Part shown: positions 38,620 through 46,494 of the stretch, piece after piece | Layout: the number at the start of each line of letters is the position of its first letter | Position numbering within the stretch: the first letter of the stretch is position 1 | Assembly (NCBI RefSeq): GCF_000368765.1 | Contig: NZ_KB849655.1 | Location: forward strand, 743,291 to 807,290 | Source of the DNA: Acinetobacter junii CIP 64.5 | GTDB taxonomy: Bacteria > Pseudomonadota > Gammaproteobacteria > Pseudomonadales > Moraxellaceae | Length of the DNA: 64,000 bases | Reading direction: 5' to 3' | The notes under the pieces: generated by a model | What the model saw: only the letters and a program-made list of their open reading frames with translations | Told to the model about the DNA's origin: nothing | Databases searched by the model: none | Position numbers and translations under genes: made by a program

Positions 38620-39371
38620 TGACCCAACTATCACTTGCTTATATTTTTCAACATCAAAAGCTCTTAGTAGATGAAAATTTACAGTTACCTCAAGTTGAAA
38701 AGTTAGCAAGTGATTTGCCTATTCATCACGATGACCAAGTAATTGCACGTGATCTTCTTGATGATGAGCCAATTCCAGAGGGCTATCAATTAGTTCCGAT
38801 CAGAGAACTCATACAATCATGGGATACTTCGGATTTCTTACAAGCAAGCCGTGCTGTCCAATTACTAGAGTGGCGTCGTAACCATAAATTCTGTAGTCAT
38901 TGTGGTCATATGACCGAGGTGCATTCGAGAGAATATGCGATGGTTTGCCCTGCTTGTGGGTACCACCAATATCCTCGAGTTCAACCTTGTATTATCACAG
39001 TGATCACAAAAGGGACTGACGAGATTCTTCTAGCAAAATCCGCTCATAACAAATCAAATATGTATGGTTTGATTGCAGGTTTTGTTGAAGTTGGCGAAAC
39101 TCTTGAAGAGGCTGTACAACGTGAAACACTTGAAGAAGTTGGCTTAAAGCTCAAAAATATTCGTTACATGTCTAGCCAACCTTGGCCATTCCCTAGTAAC
39201 TTAATGATAGCGTTTCATGCTGAATACGAATCGGGTGACATTGAATTGCAAGTAGAAGAAATTAGTGACGCTCAGTTCTTCAAGTTTAATGAATTACCTG
39301 AAATCCCATTCAAAGGCAGTATTGCCCACAGTATGATTACTCAAATCATAGGTCAAAAAAAAGCATCTTAA
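38619..39371 (+). CDS. nudC: NADH pyrophosphatase NudC
   Basis: The 250-residue Nudix hydrolase cleaves NADH to NMNH and AMP and, in E. coli, removes NAD caps from RNA. It has an N-terminal domain, a zinc ribbon (FCSHCGH ... CPACGY), and the Nudix box GFVEVGETLEEAVQRETLEEVG. The NudC-specific SQPWPFP follows downstream. Its ATG shares one base with the fimL stop, indicating translational coupling. Confidence 0.95.
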   Translation: MTQLSLAYIFQHQKLLVDENLQLPQVEKLASDLPIHHDDQVIARDLLDDEPIPEGYQLVPIRELIQSWDTSDFLQASRAVQLLEWRRNHKFCSHCGHMTEVHSREYAMVCPACGYHQYPRVQPCIITVITKGTDEILLAKSAHNKSNMYGLIAGFVEVGETLEEAVQRETLEEVGLKLKNIRYMSSQPWPFPSNLMIAFHAEYESGDIELQVEEISDAQFFKFNELPEIPFKGSIAHSMITQIIGQKKAS

Positions 39372-39388
39372 TTAAGATGCTTTTTTAT
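39353..39388. terminator. bidirectional terminator between nudC and the hydrolase gene
   Basis: AAAAAGCATCTTAATTAAGATGCTTTTT is a near-perfect palindrome with A and T tails on both sides. It contains the nudC stop codon and lies directly before the stop of the convergent hydrolase gene. Confidence 0.85.
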
Positions 39389-40261
39389 TTAGTCTTCTAA
39401 AGCCTCTTCCAAGAAATGCATAATGGTGCGTTTCGTTTTGAAGTAATGACTGACAAAACTTGCAAGTGTTGCCACGATGGTAATATGTCCAGTTTTTGGA
39501 ATCACCATCACATGGCTATGATTGCCTTTTTCTCTTAGTGCTTTATCCAGATCAAATGTATTATGACTACCTACTAACTGATCGTTTTCCGCCATCAACA
39601 AATAGTGCTTAATCTTGTTCGGATTGACAAAATAATATGGCATCACTTGCTTATACGGTACATGCTGATCAAAGGCATGTTCAGAAAGAGGATCATCTTT
39701 ATAATCAAAATGATATGGACCAGCCATTCCCACGATTGCTTTGATCTTATCAGTATATTTGAAGTTCTGAGCGTACGGAGAATAAACCACTGACATTACA
39801 TTAAAAGCACCCGCGGAATGCCCCATTAAGATAATGTTTTCAGTAGAAATATTAAGTTTTGCTTGGTTTTGATTTAGATAATGAATTGCTTGAGCAAGAT
39901 CATCAACAAATGCAGGAAAAATTTGTTCTGGGGCAAGTTGATAATTAATAACAGCAACATCAAAACCTTCTCGAGCAAAACTTTCGCCTACGAAAAGATA
40001 ATCACGTTTATTACCATGTTGCCATGAACCACCATGCACGAACACAATCAATGGTCGCTGCTTTTTAGGATTTTTAGTTCGATAAAGGTCTAAACGATGT
40101 CTTGCCTTTAAACCATAGGCAAGATGCTCTTCCTTTTCAAAGGTATCCTTTGGTGTCAGATAATTGATTGAGTAACTGGCTAGATCATACAGACGAAACT
40201 CTTGATAAAAGCTTTTCGCCCGTGTCACATTTTCTTGAACTTGTTGAATAAGTTGCTTCAT
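39389..40261 (-). CDS. alpha/beta hydrolase (esterase, HSL-like)
   Basis: The 290-residue protein has the oxyanion-hole motif VFVHGGSWQHGNK, the nucleophile elbow MGHSAGAFN (Ser), the acid in LLMAENDQLVG, and His in PKTGHITIV. That makes a complete catalytic triad. No signal peptide is seen, so it is probably cytosolic. It ends three bases before dolP begins its reverse reading, on the same strand, and may be the distal gene of the lpoA-yraN-dolP group. Substrate unknown. Confidence 0.88.
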   Translation of the reverse strand: MKQLIQQVQENVTRAKSFYQEFRLYDLASYSINYLTPKDTFEKEEHLAYGLKARHRLDLYRTKNPKKQRPLIVFVHGGSWQHGNKRDYLFVGESFAREGFDVAVINYQLAPEQIFPAFVDDLAQAIHYLNQNQAKLNISTENIILMGHSAGAFNVMSVVYSPYAQNFKYTDKIKAIVGMAGPYHFDYKDDPLSEHAFDQHVPYKQVMPYYFVNPNKIKHYLLMAENDQLVGSHNTFDLDKALREKGNHSHVMVIPKTGHITIVATLASFVSHYFKTKRTIMHFLEEALED

Positions 40262-40264
40262 AAA

Positions 40265-40975
40265 TTAGGGTACAGTCGGTGTAGAAGTCGCAGGTTCTGC
40301 CTGATCGGGATCAATTGCTACTGGAGTTTCAACGAGAGGTTGTGTCGTCACTGTACCCACCATAGGAGTTGCTGTGGTTGAACTCGCCATCGTTCCAGAT
40401 GATTGGTCAATATTATCAATCAGAGTAACAATTTTACTCACATTACCAACTTTTTGTAAGACGTCATCCAAATCTCTTATTTCCGCAGTATTTAGACGTC
40501 CCATGACATAAAGAACACCATTTTCAGTGTGTACCAACACTTTACTATCTGAAACTACAGGTGCTTTCATCAGTAAACCACGAGTATTTGCGGTTACTGT
40601 TGCATCTTGCATAATCGTGTTGTAGCCAACTTTATCACCGACAGTAATGTAGTTATGTACAGCTTTGACATCACTCATTGCTCGAAGATTATCTTCAGCT
40701 AATTGCTTCAAATATGGATCAGGTACTTGACCCGTTAACAACACATTACTATGAAAACTTTCAATATTGATGCGGGACTGTTTAAAACGGTGATCTAATT
40801 TATACAAATTAATATTGGCTGTACGCTTGATAGACGAATCAATAAATACTTGTCCGAGACTACGTTCCCCACTATTTGTGCCGACAGGTGAAGTTCCTGT
40901 TCCACCTGAAATAAAACTCGCACATCCTGATAAACTTGCAGCGCAAAGTAACGTAATCGTTAAACGTTTTAACAC
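40265..40975 (-). CDS. dolP: BON-domain outer-membrane lipoprotein (DolP/YraP-like)
   Basis: The 236-residue lipoprotein (signal MLKRLTITLLCAASLSGC) carries two BON domains, at about residues 55-125 and 130-205. A Thr/Pro/Val-rich tail follows that E. coli DolP lacks. DolP supports outer-membrane integrity and BAM function. I place the start at GTG 40975 because GGGAG lies nine bases upstream and it gives a clean lipoprotein signal; the frame is open to an ATG at 41008. Order lpoA-yraN-dolP next to rsmI matches E. coli, except that diaA is missing. Confidence 0.85.
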   Translation of the reverse strand: MLKRLTITLLCAASLSGCASFISGGTGTSPVGTNSGERSLGQVFIDSSIKRTANINLYKLDHRFKQSRINIESFHSNVLLTGQVPDPYLKQLAEDNLRAMSDVKAVHNYITVGDKVGYNTIMQDATVTANTRGLLMKAPVVSDSKVLVHTENGVLYVMGRLNTAEIRDLDDVLQKVGNVSKIVTLIDNIDQSSGTMASSTTATPMVGTVTTQPLVETPVAIDPDQAEPATSTPTVP

Positions 40976-41044
40976 TTGGCAAGACTCCCTATCTACAAAC
41001 TTGTTCAATCTTAGGTATTTATCTCAAAAAGACCAAATTAATGC

Positions 41045-41449
41045 TCAATCTAAAGTAAATGCATGTTCAATCCACTGCTGATCATACTGCAATTTTGAAA
41101 AGTCTGGTTGTACTGTTTTTGCAATTTTCTGTGGAAAATCAAAACAAATCACATCAAAACGACAATCAAAATCCTCATAATCTGGATTTTTCTGTAAAAA
41201 CTGCTGCGCTGTCTTTATTATTTTCCGTTGTTGCGAGCGTGTAATCACTTCACATGACTCCGCATAGCTCCCTGCCGATCGTGCCTTTATCTCAACAAAG
41301 ATCAACTCATTCTGTCGTTTTACAATTAAATCGATTTCTCCATAACGAGAATGATAATTTTGAGCGACACATTCATATTGAAATTGTTGAAGATAGATTA
41401 ATGCTTGTTGCTCAGCCCAATGTCCGAGTTCATTTGCGTTTTCTGTCAT
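41045..41449 (-). CDS. yraN: YraN family protein (UPF0102)
   Basis: The 134-residue protein has the UPF0102 pattern: [41 protein letters not shown], then RFDVICFD. The EID...VEIKAR block is a PD-(D/E)xK-type nuclease motif. Function is unproven. It is 12 bp downstream of lpoA. Confidence 0.92.
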   Translation of the reverse strand: MTENANELGHWAEQQALIYLQQFQYECVAQNYHSRYGEIDLIVKRQNELIFVEIKARSAGSYAESCEVITRSQQRKIIKTAQQFLQKNPDYEDFDCRFDVICFDFPQKIAKTVQPDFSKLQYDQQWIEHAFTLD

Positions 41450-41461
41450 GACATTTATTTC

Positions 41462-42397
41462 TTATTTTAAGATTTGGATTCCGTGCTCTTGTTGCTGATA
41501 GCAAGTTGGTTGTCTGAAAATTTTATTGTCTTTAAAACTTATTGCACCAGTTCGCCCCATAAATGAAGTTTGTTGCTGATTCTGATTACTCAATAAATAT
41601 TGAGTGATTGTCCATGCATCACCACCAAAAGCAAGTAAGCGTTGAAATGCCATATTTTCAGGCTGCTCTTTATACGCTTCAATAAGATCTACCCATTGTC
41701 CATTATACAATGCAGGCGTATCACAAAAACTAAGTCCTATAGGAATAGTCTGTCCTTGCTCGATACTTAATGGTGTTGCATAGACTCTTTTTTCAGGTAG
41801 CTCACCTAGTTGTTGAATCCATTGATGATGCCCCAGCAGTAACAACCCTTCCTTTCTTGAGATTTTTTTAGGCAGAGTGTCTATAACTTGTATTTCTGAA
41901 CCAAATTCTACCGAAAGAGCCTGCATAAATAATTCTGTGGCTGCTTCAGTACCAGTCTCACGCAGAACCCATAATTTTTTTACGCGATCGTTTTTTAATA
42001 ATTGGGTCAAGGCAGCTGCATCATGTTGTTTCGACAAACTAAATTGCCACACATTTTCAGCATGTTGATTCACATCATTTAGTGCCAGTACAGGAAGCTT
42101 AGGCTCCAGTTGCATGACAGCATCAATATCATTTCTAGCCAAAGGACCAACGACCAATTTAATTTTGTTATTCACCTTCTTCTTAAAGATGTAATCCATA
42201 CTGTTTTTAGTTGAATCGGCAAAAATTATTTTTTCTTGGCTGCCAGATGCTGCATAAGCACTCAAGAAACCACGTTTAATGTTTTCACTCGCTCGCGCCA
42301 TAGCACCAGATTCAGGTAGAATCACCAAGATGTCCGCGTAAGCTGGGCTCACAAATGCTGCAAAAAAAAGTGGCAGCCAATATTTTTTTATATACAT
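41462..42397 (-). CDS. lpoA: short LpoA-like penicillin-binding protein activator
   Basis: The 311-residue protein matches only the C-terminal, periplasmic-binding-like half of LpoA: ILVILPESGAMARASENIKRGF, LVVGPLARNDIDAV, LALND and IPIGLSFCDTPALYNGQW. The N-terminal TPR-like domain of E. coli LpoA (about 680 residues) is absent. The signal peptide (MYIKKYWLPLFFAAFVSPAYA) has no lipobox Cys, so the product should be soluble rather than anchored. Assignment rests on this fold plus the rsmI-lpoA-yraN-dolP order. It is divergent from rsmI with 16 bp between start codons. Confidence 0.8.
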   Translation of the reverse strand: MYIKKYWLPLFFAAFVSPAYADILVILPESGAMARASENIKRGFLSAYAASGSQEKIIFADSTKNSMDYIFKKKVNNKIKLVVGPLARNDIDAVMQLEPKLPVLALNDVNQHAENVWQFSLSKQHDAAALTQLLKNDRVKKLWVLRETGTEAATELFMQALSVEFGSEIQVIDTLPKKISRKEGLLLLGHHQWIQQLGELPEKRVYATPLSIEQGQTIPIGLSFCDTPALYNGQWVDLIEAYKEQPENMAFQRLLAFGGDAWTITQYLLSNQNQQQTSFMGRTGAISFKDNKIFRQPTCYQQQEHGIQILK

Positions 42398-42413
42398 TAG
42401 GGAGTTACCTTTT

Positions 42414-43256
42414 ATGAGTGCTCAATTATTTGTTGTAGCAACCCCGATTGGGCACTTAGATGACATGACCTATCGTGCAATTGATATTTTAAAGTCTGTA
42501 TCGGTAGTTGCGGCAGAAGACACTCGTCAATCTGCACAGTTATTTAAACACTATAATATCTCAACTCAATTAACTGCGTGTCATGATCACAATGAAAGTA
42601 ACAAAATTGATCAACTTCTCCAAAAAATGTTAAATGGTGAAGACGTCGCGCTAATCAGTGATGCTGGAACGCCATTAATTAGTGACCCTGGTTTCAAACT
42701 GGTTCGTGCTGCTCAAGAACATGGAATACGTGTTATTCCTGTACCTGGTGCATGCGCAGCGATCGCAGCATTAAGTGCTGTTGGTTTGCCTAGCGATCGT
42801 TTTAGTTTCGAAGGATTTCTTCCATCCAAAGCATCTCAACGCATTAGCCAACTTGAAAAGCTTAAAGATGAAACACAAACATTAATTTTCTATGAAGCAC
42901 CTCATCGAATTTTGGCATGTATCCAAGACATGGTTCAGGTCTTTGGTGAAGATCGACCTGTAGGTTTTGCTCGCGAAATTACCAAAACTTTCGAAACGAT
43001 CAAAAAAATGACATTAAAAGAACTCGTAACGTTTATCCAAAATGATCACAATCAAGAAAAAGGTGAAATCGTAGTTGTCGTTGGTGGTGCTACGACTGAA
43101 AAAGATATGGAACAAGATAAGCTAGATGACTTATTGAAACGATTACTACAAGATCTCTCCGTCAAAGCAGCTTCACAATTGGCAGCTGATTTGACTGGTA
43201 TTAAAAAGAAAATAGCATATCAGCGTGCTTTGGAATTAACACAAAATGATAATTAA
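42414..43256 (+). CDS. rsmI: 16S rRNA C1402 2'-O-methyltransferase
   Basis: RsmI methylates the ribose of C1402 in the decoding centre of 16S rRNA. The 280-residue tetrapyrrole-methylase-fold protein has VVATPIGHLDDMTYRAIDIL, AAEDTRQSAQL, the SAM-binding ISDAGTPLISDPGF, PVPGACAAIAAL and FYEAPHRI. GGGAG lies before the ATG. It stands back to back with lpoA. Confidence 0.95.
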   Translation: MSAQLFVVATPIGHLDDMTYRAIDILKSVSVVAAEDTRQSAQLFKHYNISTQLTACHDHNESNKIDQLLQKMLNGEDVALISDAGTPLISDPGFKLVRAAQEHGIRVIPVPGACAAIAALSAVGLPSDRFSFEGFLPSKASQRISQLEKLKDETQTLIFYEAPHRILACIQDMVQVFGEDRPVGFAREITKTFETIKKMTLKELVTFIQNDHNQEKGEIVVVVGGATTEKDMEQDKLDDLLKRLLQDLSVKAASQLAADLTGIKKKIAYQRALELTQNDN

Positions 43257-43276
43257 AACATCATAACAGACTAAAA

Positions 43277-43651
43277 ATGGCAATAGATTTATCACCTACT
43301 TTAGGCCCACACGAAGGTAGAGAACTTGAGTTACTACTTTCGGGTGAAAAGCCTATTGCCCTTTTTTATGAGGAAGTTCCAGATGAATTCTTATCCCATT
43401 TAAATTCAGGCAATTTAAAAAAGATTATGAAGACCTTCCCAACTCAACATGCGAATAAAACTATAACATTTTGTTTAATTTATAAGAATGCTCCAAAATC
43501 TCATCTTAATGAATTGCTATCGATACTAGAGCAGTCTTTACTACAAAAAGGTTTTCAACCCACAATCGAACGTAGAATCGGTCAGTTATTGGGTTATAGA
43601 GAAATTGATATTGAATACTACCTAAATCATATCGCACGGAGACTCCAGTAA
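43277..43651 (+). CDS. hypothetical protein
   Basis: The 124-residue soluble protein begins MAIDLSPTLGPHEGRELELLLSG and ends in a basic helix (YLNHIARRLQ). It is mixed alpha/beta with no signal peptide or membrane segment, and I recognise no family. It follows rsmI by 20 bp on the same strand and may share its transcript. It has no clear Shine-Dalgarno sequence. Confidence 0.6.
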   Translation: MAIDLSPTLGPHEGRELELLLSGEKPIALFYEEVPDEFLSHLNSGNLKKIMKTFPTQHANKTITFCLIYKNAPKSHLNELLSILEQSLLQKGFQPTIERRIGQLLGYREIDIEYYLNHIARRLQ

Positions 43652-43665
43652 TTTTTTCAATGTTG

Positions 43666-44307
43666 CTAAGCTTTTGACATAACCTTACTTTGATCCATTT
43701 TTCGCTCTGATCTCGCCTGTTGAATTACGCTCAATCCTGAACTCACACCGAGATAAGCAATAATAAAAGCGACCAATAAATCTGGATAGAAGGTTCCTGT
43801 TCCCCAAACACTTGCTGCAGCGAAAATTACCGCAATATTTGCGATCGCATCATTACGGCTACACAACCATACGGAACGCATATTGGCATCACCATCTCGA
43901 AATGTATAAAGCATGATGGCAACAAATACGTTAACCAGTAATGCCAATATCCCAATAGCTCCCATTAGCATAGGTTCAGGTATCATACCTATCCACCATG
44001 ACCAAATCACTTTAATGATCACAAAGATACCAAAAGCAGCCATTGTGATTCCTTTCAGTAAAGCTGCCGTTGCTCGCCAATACAAACTCATTGAAAGCAC
44101 AATTAATGAAATTGCATAGTTTGCAGCATCTCCTGCAAAATCTAGTGCATCAGCCCATAGAGACACGGATTGTGCATGCGCTCCTCCGATGATTTCTACA
44201 AAAAACATAAGCGCATTTAAAATTAATGCGATCCATAATGCCTTTCTAAACTTAGGACTCATTGTTTTTGCTGGGGAACACGCTGTATTACAACCACATC
44301 CTGCCAT
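43666..44307 (-). CDS. cation transporter (cation diffusion facilitator-like)
   Basis: The 213-residue protein has a Cys-rich cytosolic N-terminus (MAGCGCNTACSP), a likely metal-binding site, and five or six transmembrane helices. SLWADALDFAGDAANYAISL in helix 2 and SRNDAIANIAVIFAA in helix 5 correspond to the metal-site helices of CDF transporters. The long C-terminal domain of canonical CDFs is missing. It probably exports a divalent metal. Its promoter carries a MerR-type dyad and it is divergent from a CadR/PbrR-type regulator, which suggests cadmium, lead or zinc. Confidence 0.82.
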   Translation of the reverse strand: MAGCGCNTACSPAKTMSPKFRKALWIALILNALMFFVEIIGGAHAQSVSLWADALDFAGDAANYAISLIVLSMSLYWRATAALLKGITMAAFGIFVIIKVIWSWWIGMIPEPMLMGAIGILALLVNVFVAIMLYTFRDGDANMRSVWLCSRNDAIANIAVIFAAASVWGTGTFYPDLLVAFIIAYLGVSSGLSVIQQARSERKMDQSKVMSKA

Positions 44308-44335
44308 GACTTTTCTCTAAGAATCTTTTATAGTG

Positions 44336-44366
44336 ATTAAAAACCCTTGAGTAGCTCTAGAGTCAA
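44336..44366 (-). promoter_or_regulatory. MerR-type promoter/operator of the cation transporter
   Basis: On the minus strand TTGACT (44361-44366) and TTTAAT (44336-44341) are separated by 19 bp, the over-long spacer typical of MerR-activated promoters. Between them lies a dyad, ACTCTAGA-GCTAC-TCAAGGGT (44343-44363), close to known CadR/ZntR sites. The regulator gene begins nine bases beyond its right edge. Confidence 0.78.
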
Positions 44367-44371
44367 GCATA

Positions 44372-44818
44372 ATGAATTTTACAATTGGGCAATTATCTAA
44401 AAAGTCAGGTGTTTCAATAGATACCATTCGTTATTATGAAAAGATTGGATTACTTGAAAAAGCAAAACGTACAGCAGGAAATTATCGACATTATTCTGAA
44501 GAGATACTTTCAGAACTTTTATTTTTAAAACATTGCCGCGAATTGGGCATAACCCTGCAAGATATTCAAAAGTTGAAAGAGTTATCAACTCATCCCAACC
44601 AAACCTGTATCGAAGTTGATCACTTAATCGATCAATACCTTAATGAAGTTTCTCAAAAGATTCAAAATTTAGAGCACCTCAAGCAAGACTTTATTCAACT
44701 GAAACAACAATGCTCTCAACACCGCACGATAGAACAATGCGGAATTTTAAAAGGATTACATCAGCCACTAGAATGTGATCTCACATTACATCAACATAAA
44801 AAAGCATCACAATTGTGA
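44372..44818 (+). CDS. MerR-family metal-responsive regulator (CadR/PbrR-like)
   Basis: The 148-residue protein has an N-terminal MerR helix-turn-helix (FTIGQLSKKSGVSIDTIRYYEKIGLL), a dimerisation helix, and a metal site. Cys in NQTCIEVDHLI and the C-terminal cysteines in QQCSQHRTIEQCGILKGL match the three-Cys pattern of Cd(II)/Pb(II) sensors. A His-containing tail (LHQHKK) follows. It should twist the 19-bp-spaced promoter upstream to activate the divergent transporter when metal binds. Exact metal is inferred. Confidence 0.88.
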   Translation: MNFTIGQLSKKSGVSIDTIRYYEKIGLLEKAKRTAGNYRHYSEEILSELLFLKHCRELGITLQDIQKLKELSTHPNQTCIEVDHLIDQYLNEVSQKIQNLEHLKQDFIQLKQQCSQHRTIEQCGILKGLHQPLECDLTLHQHKKASQL

Positions 44819-44827
44819 TGCCTTTCA
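44799..44827. terminator. hairpin between the merR-type gene and sutA (probably bidirectional)
   Basis: AAAGCATCACAATTGTGATGCCTTT is a palindrome centred on AATT that contains the merR-type gene's stop codon. It lies between two convergent genes. The tails are short, so strength is uncertain. Confidence 0.65.
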
Positions 44828-44839
44828 AATGCTTTAAAT

Positions 44840-45088
44840 TCAGTCGTGATGTTCACCAGGAGGAACTTCAGTAATTCTGCCACCACGAGCGAGGAACGCA
44901 GCCACTTCGTCTTCCAAAGCCTGACGCTGCTTCTGTTTAGCAGTCACAGTTAACGTTTCAGCTTCAGCTAGATCAGCATCATCAATCGTTTCTTCTTCGC
45001 TATCTGCACCGCTTTCTGCTGCTTTCGCCTCTTCATCGTCTACAGCAGAGTCTTCAGTATTTTCATCGTAATCATTAATTTCCGTCAT
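44840..45088 (-). CDS. sutA: SutA-like RNA polymerase-associated protein
   Basis: The 82-residue protein has a very acidic, probably disordered first half (rich in D and E) and a helical C-terminal part, KQKQRQALEDEVAAFLARGG, followed by RITEVPPGEHH. This matches Pseudomonas SutA (about 105 residues), which binds RNA polymerase and supports transcription in slow-growing cells. The long basic tail of the Pseudomonas protein is missing. A strong GGGGAG lies before the ATG. Assignment is by pattern from memory. Confidence 0.72.
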   Translation of the reverse strand: MTEINDYDENTEDSAVDDEEAKAAESGADSEEETIDDADLAEAETLTVTAKQKQRQALEDEVAAFLARGGRITEVPPGEHHD

Positions 45089-45261
45089 ATTACTCTCCCC
45101 ACAATGACTAAATCTTCATCATCGTTATTTGGTCATCAGAACTTTGTGAAATGTAACAAGCTCTTCTCATTTATCAAAGTAGAATGTTTAACAAATTGTA
45201 CTTTTAACGACCAAATTCACTCTGATTTATAAATGATTGTATAAAAAATATCTACTATTTT

Positions 45262-46494
45262 TTAGCAAGCGTAGCGTGTGTGTTGCAATGCACCCAATCC
45301 ATTCGCTTGTTGCATAAAGCGGTCCTTGAGTACTTCAAATTCTTCAACTTGCTTTAATCCAAAGTTCCTTGCCCAAACAAAGGGAAATAGCTCCGAACTT
45401 TCTAACCAACCTATTGCTGACATACTGTGCATCATAGCGTCGTTTTGACCTTTACGTTGATGTTCATAGCGAAGCAAAGTTTGCTCATTTGCCCATACAC
45501 CACGTTTTAAATCATGCAATAAAACATCACATAAAACTGCTGCGTCTAAGCAACCGATATTTACGCCCTGACCTGCCAAAGGATGGATGACATGTGCAGC
45601 ATCTCCAATCAAAGCTAAACCAGATTTGATATAACGCTGAGCTGCTCTTGCTTTAAGTGGGAATTGTGCTCTTGATCTTACATCGACCACTTCACCCAAC
45701 ATTTGCAAACTTTCACGTGTCAGTAATTGCATAAACTCCTGATCTGATAACTTCGAATATTCATCCGCATAATCATCAGGTAGAGTCCATACAATTGATT
45801 GCCAGTAGCCATTTTCTTGTTGATCTAAGCTTGCCATAGGTAGAAATGCAAGTGGACCAGTAGGTAGAAAAATTTGGCGTGCGACATATTGATTCGGTTG
45901 TGTCGTTTTAATCGCACAACTGATTGCAGCTTGTTTGTAGTCTAAAATATCTAAATCAATATAAGCTTGCTCACGTACAAATGAGTTTGCACCATCAGCA
46001 CCGATCAATAACTTAGTTTTGAGGATCGTGCCATCGGCGAGTTGAATCGACCAACCTTTTGCAATTTGCTCAATGCGAATAACTTTTACTTGGGTACGGT
46101 AATCTTTGAGCTGCTGTAACATTTTTTGCTGTATCGCAATATTCAAAACACTTGGCTCAACCATTGAACCTAAAGCTTGATCTGCACGAGGTTGCTCTTC
46201 GGAAGCATGCCCAAAATTTATTTCACCATAACCATTTTTATTCCAGACTTGCATACCTGAATATGGCATTTGTCGTGCTAAATCATTCCAAACATCAACT
46301 GTCTTTAGTAGATGAATCGTTGCTTGACTTAAAGCCAACACACGTGGATTCATCACGGCTAAAGTTTTGTCTTGATCAAGTACTGGTGCAGCATCCAATA
46401 CTGTTGCTTGCACGCCACCTTGTGATAGCAACAACGCTGTTAAACCACCGACTAATCCACCACCAACAATGACGACATCTAACATTTCACTCAT
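45262..46494 (-). CDS. FAD-dependent ubiquinone-biosynthesis hydroxylase (UbiI/VisC family)
   Basis: The 410-residue flavin monooxygenase has an N-terminal FAD-binding GGGLVGG motif (VVIVGGGLVGGLTALLL), the mid-chain KLLIGADGANSFVRE (DG motif), and LIGDAAHVIHPLAGQGVNIGCLDAAVL (GD motif). In E. coli the gene at this position, ubiI, hydroxylates C5 of the ring. The UbiH/F/I/L paralogues have different specificities, so position suggests UbiI but does not prove it. Its ATG overlaps the ubiH stop by 4 nt. Confidence 0.9.
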   Translation of the reverse strand: MSEMLDVVIVGGGLVGGLTALLLSQGGVQATVLDAAPVLDQDKTLAVMNPRVLALSQATIHLLKTVDVWNDLARQMPYSGMQVWNKNGYGEINFGHASEEQPRADQALGSMVEPSVLNIAIQQKMLQQLKDYRTQVKVIRIEQIAKGWSIQLADGTILKTKLLIGADGANSFVREQAYIDLDILDYKQAAISCAIKTTQPNQYVARQIFLPTGPLAFLPMASLDQQENGYWQSIVWTLPDDYADEYSKLSDQEFMQLLTRESLQMLGEVVDVRSRAQFPLKARAAQRYIKSGLALIGDAAHVIHPLAGQGVNIGCLDAAVLCDVLLHDLKRGVWANEQTLLRYEHQRKGQNDAMMHSMSAIGWLESSELFPFVWARNFGLKQVEEFEVLKDRFMQQANGLGALQHTRYAC

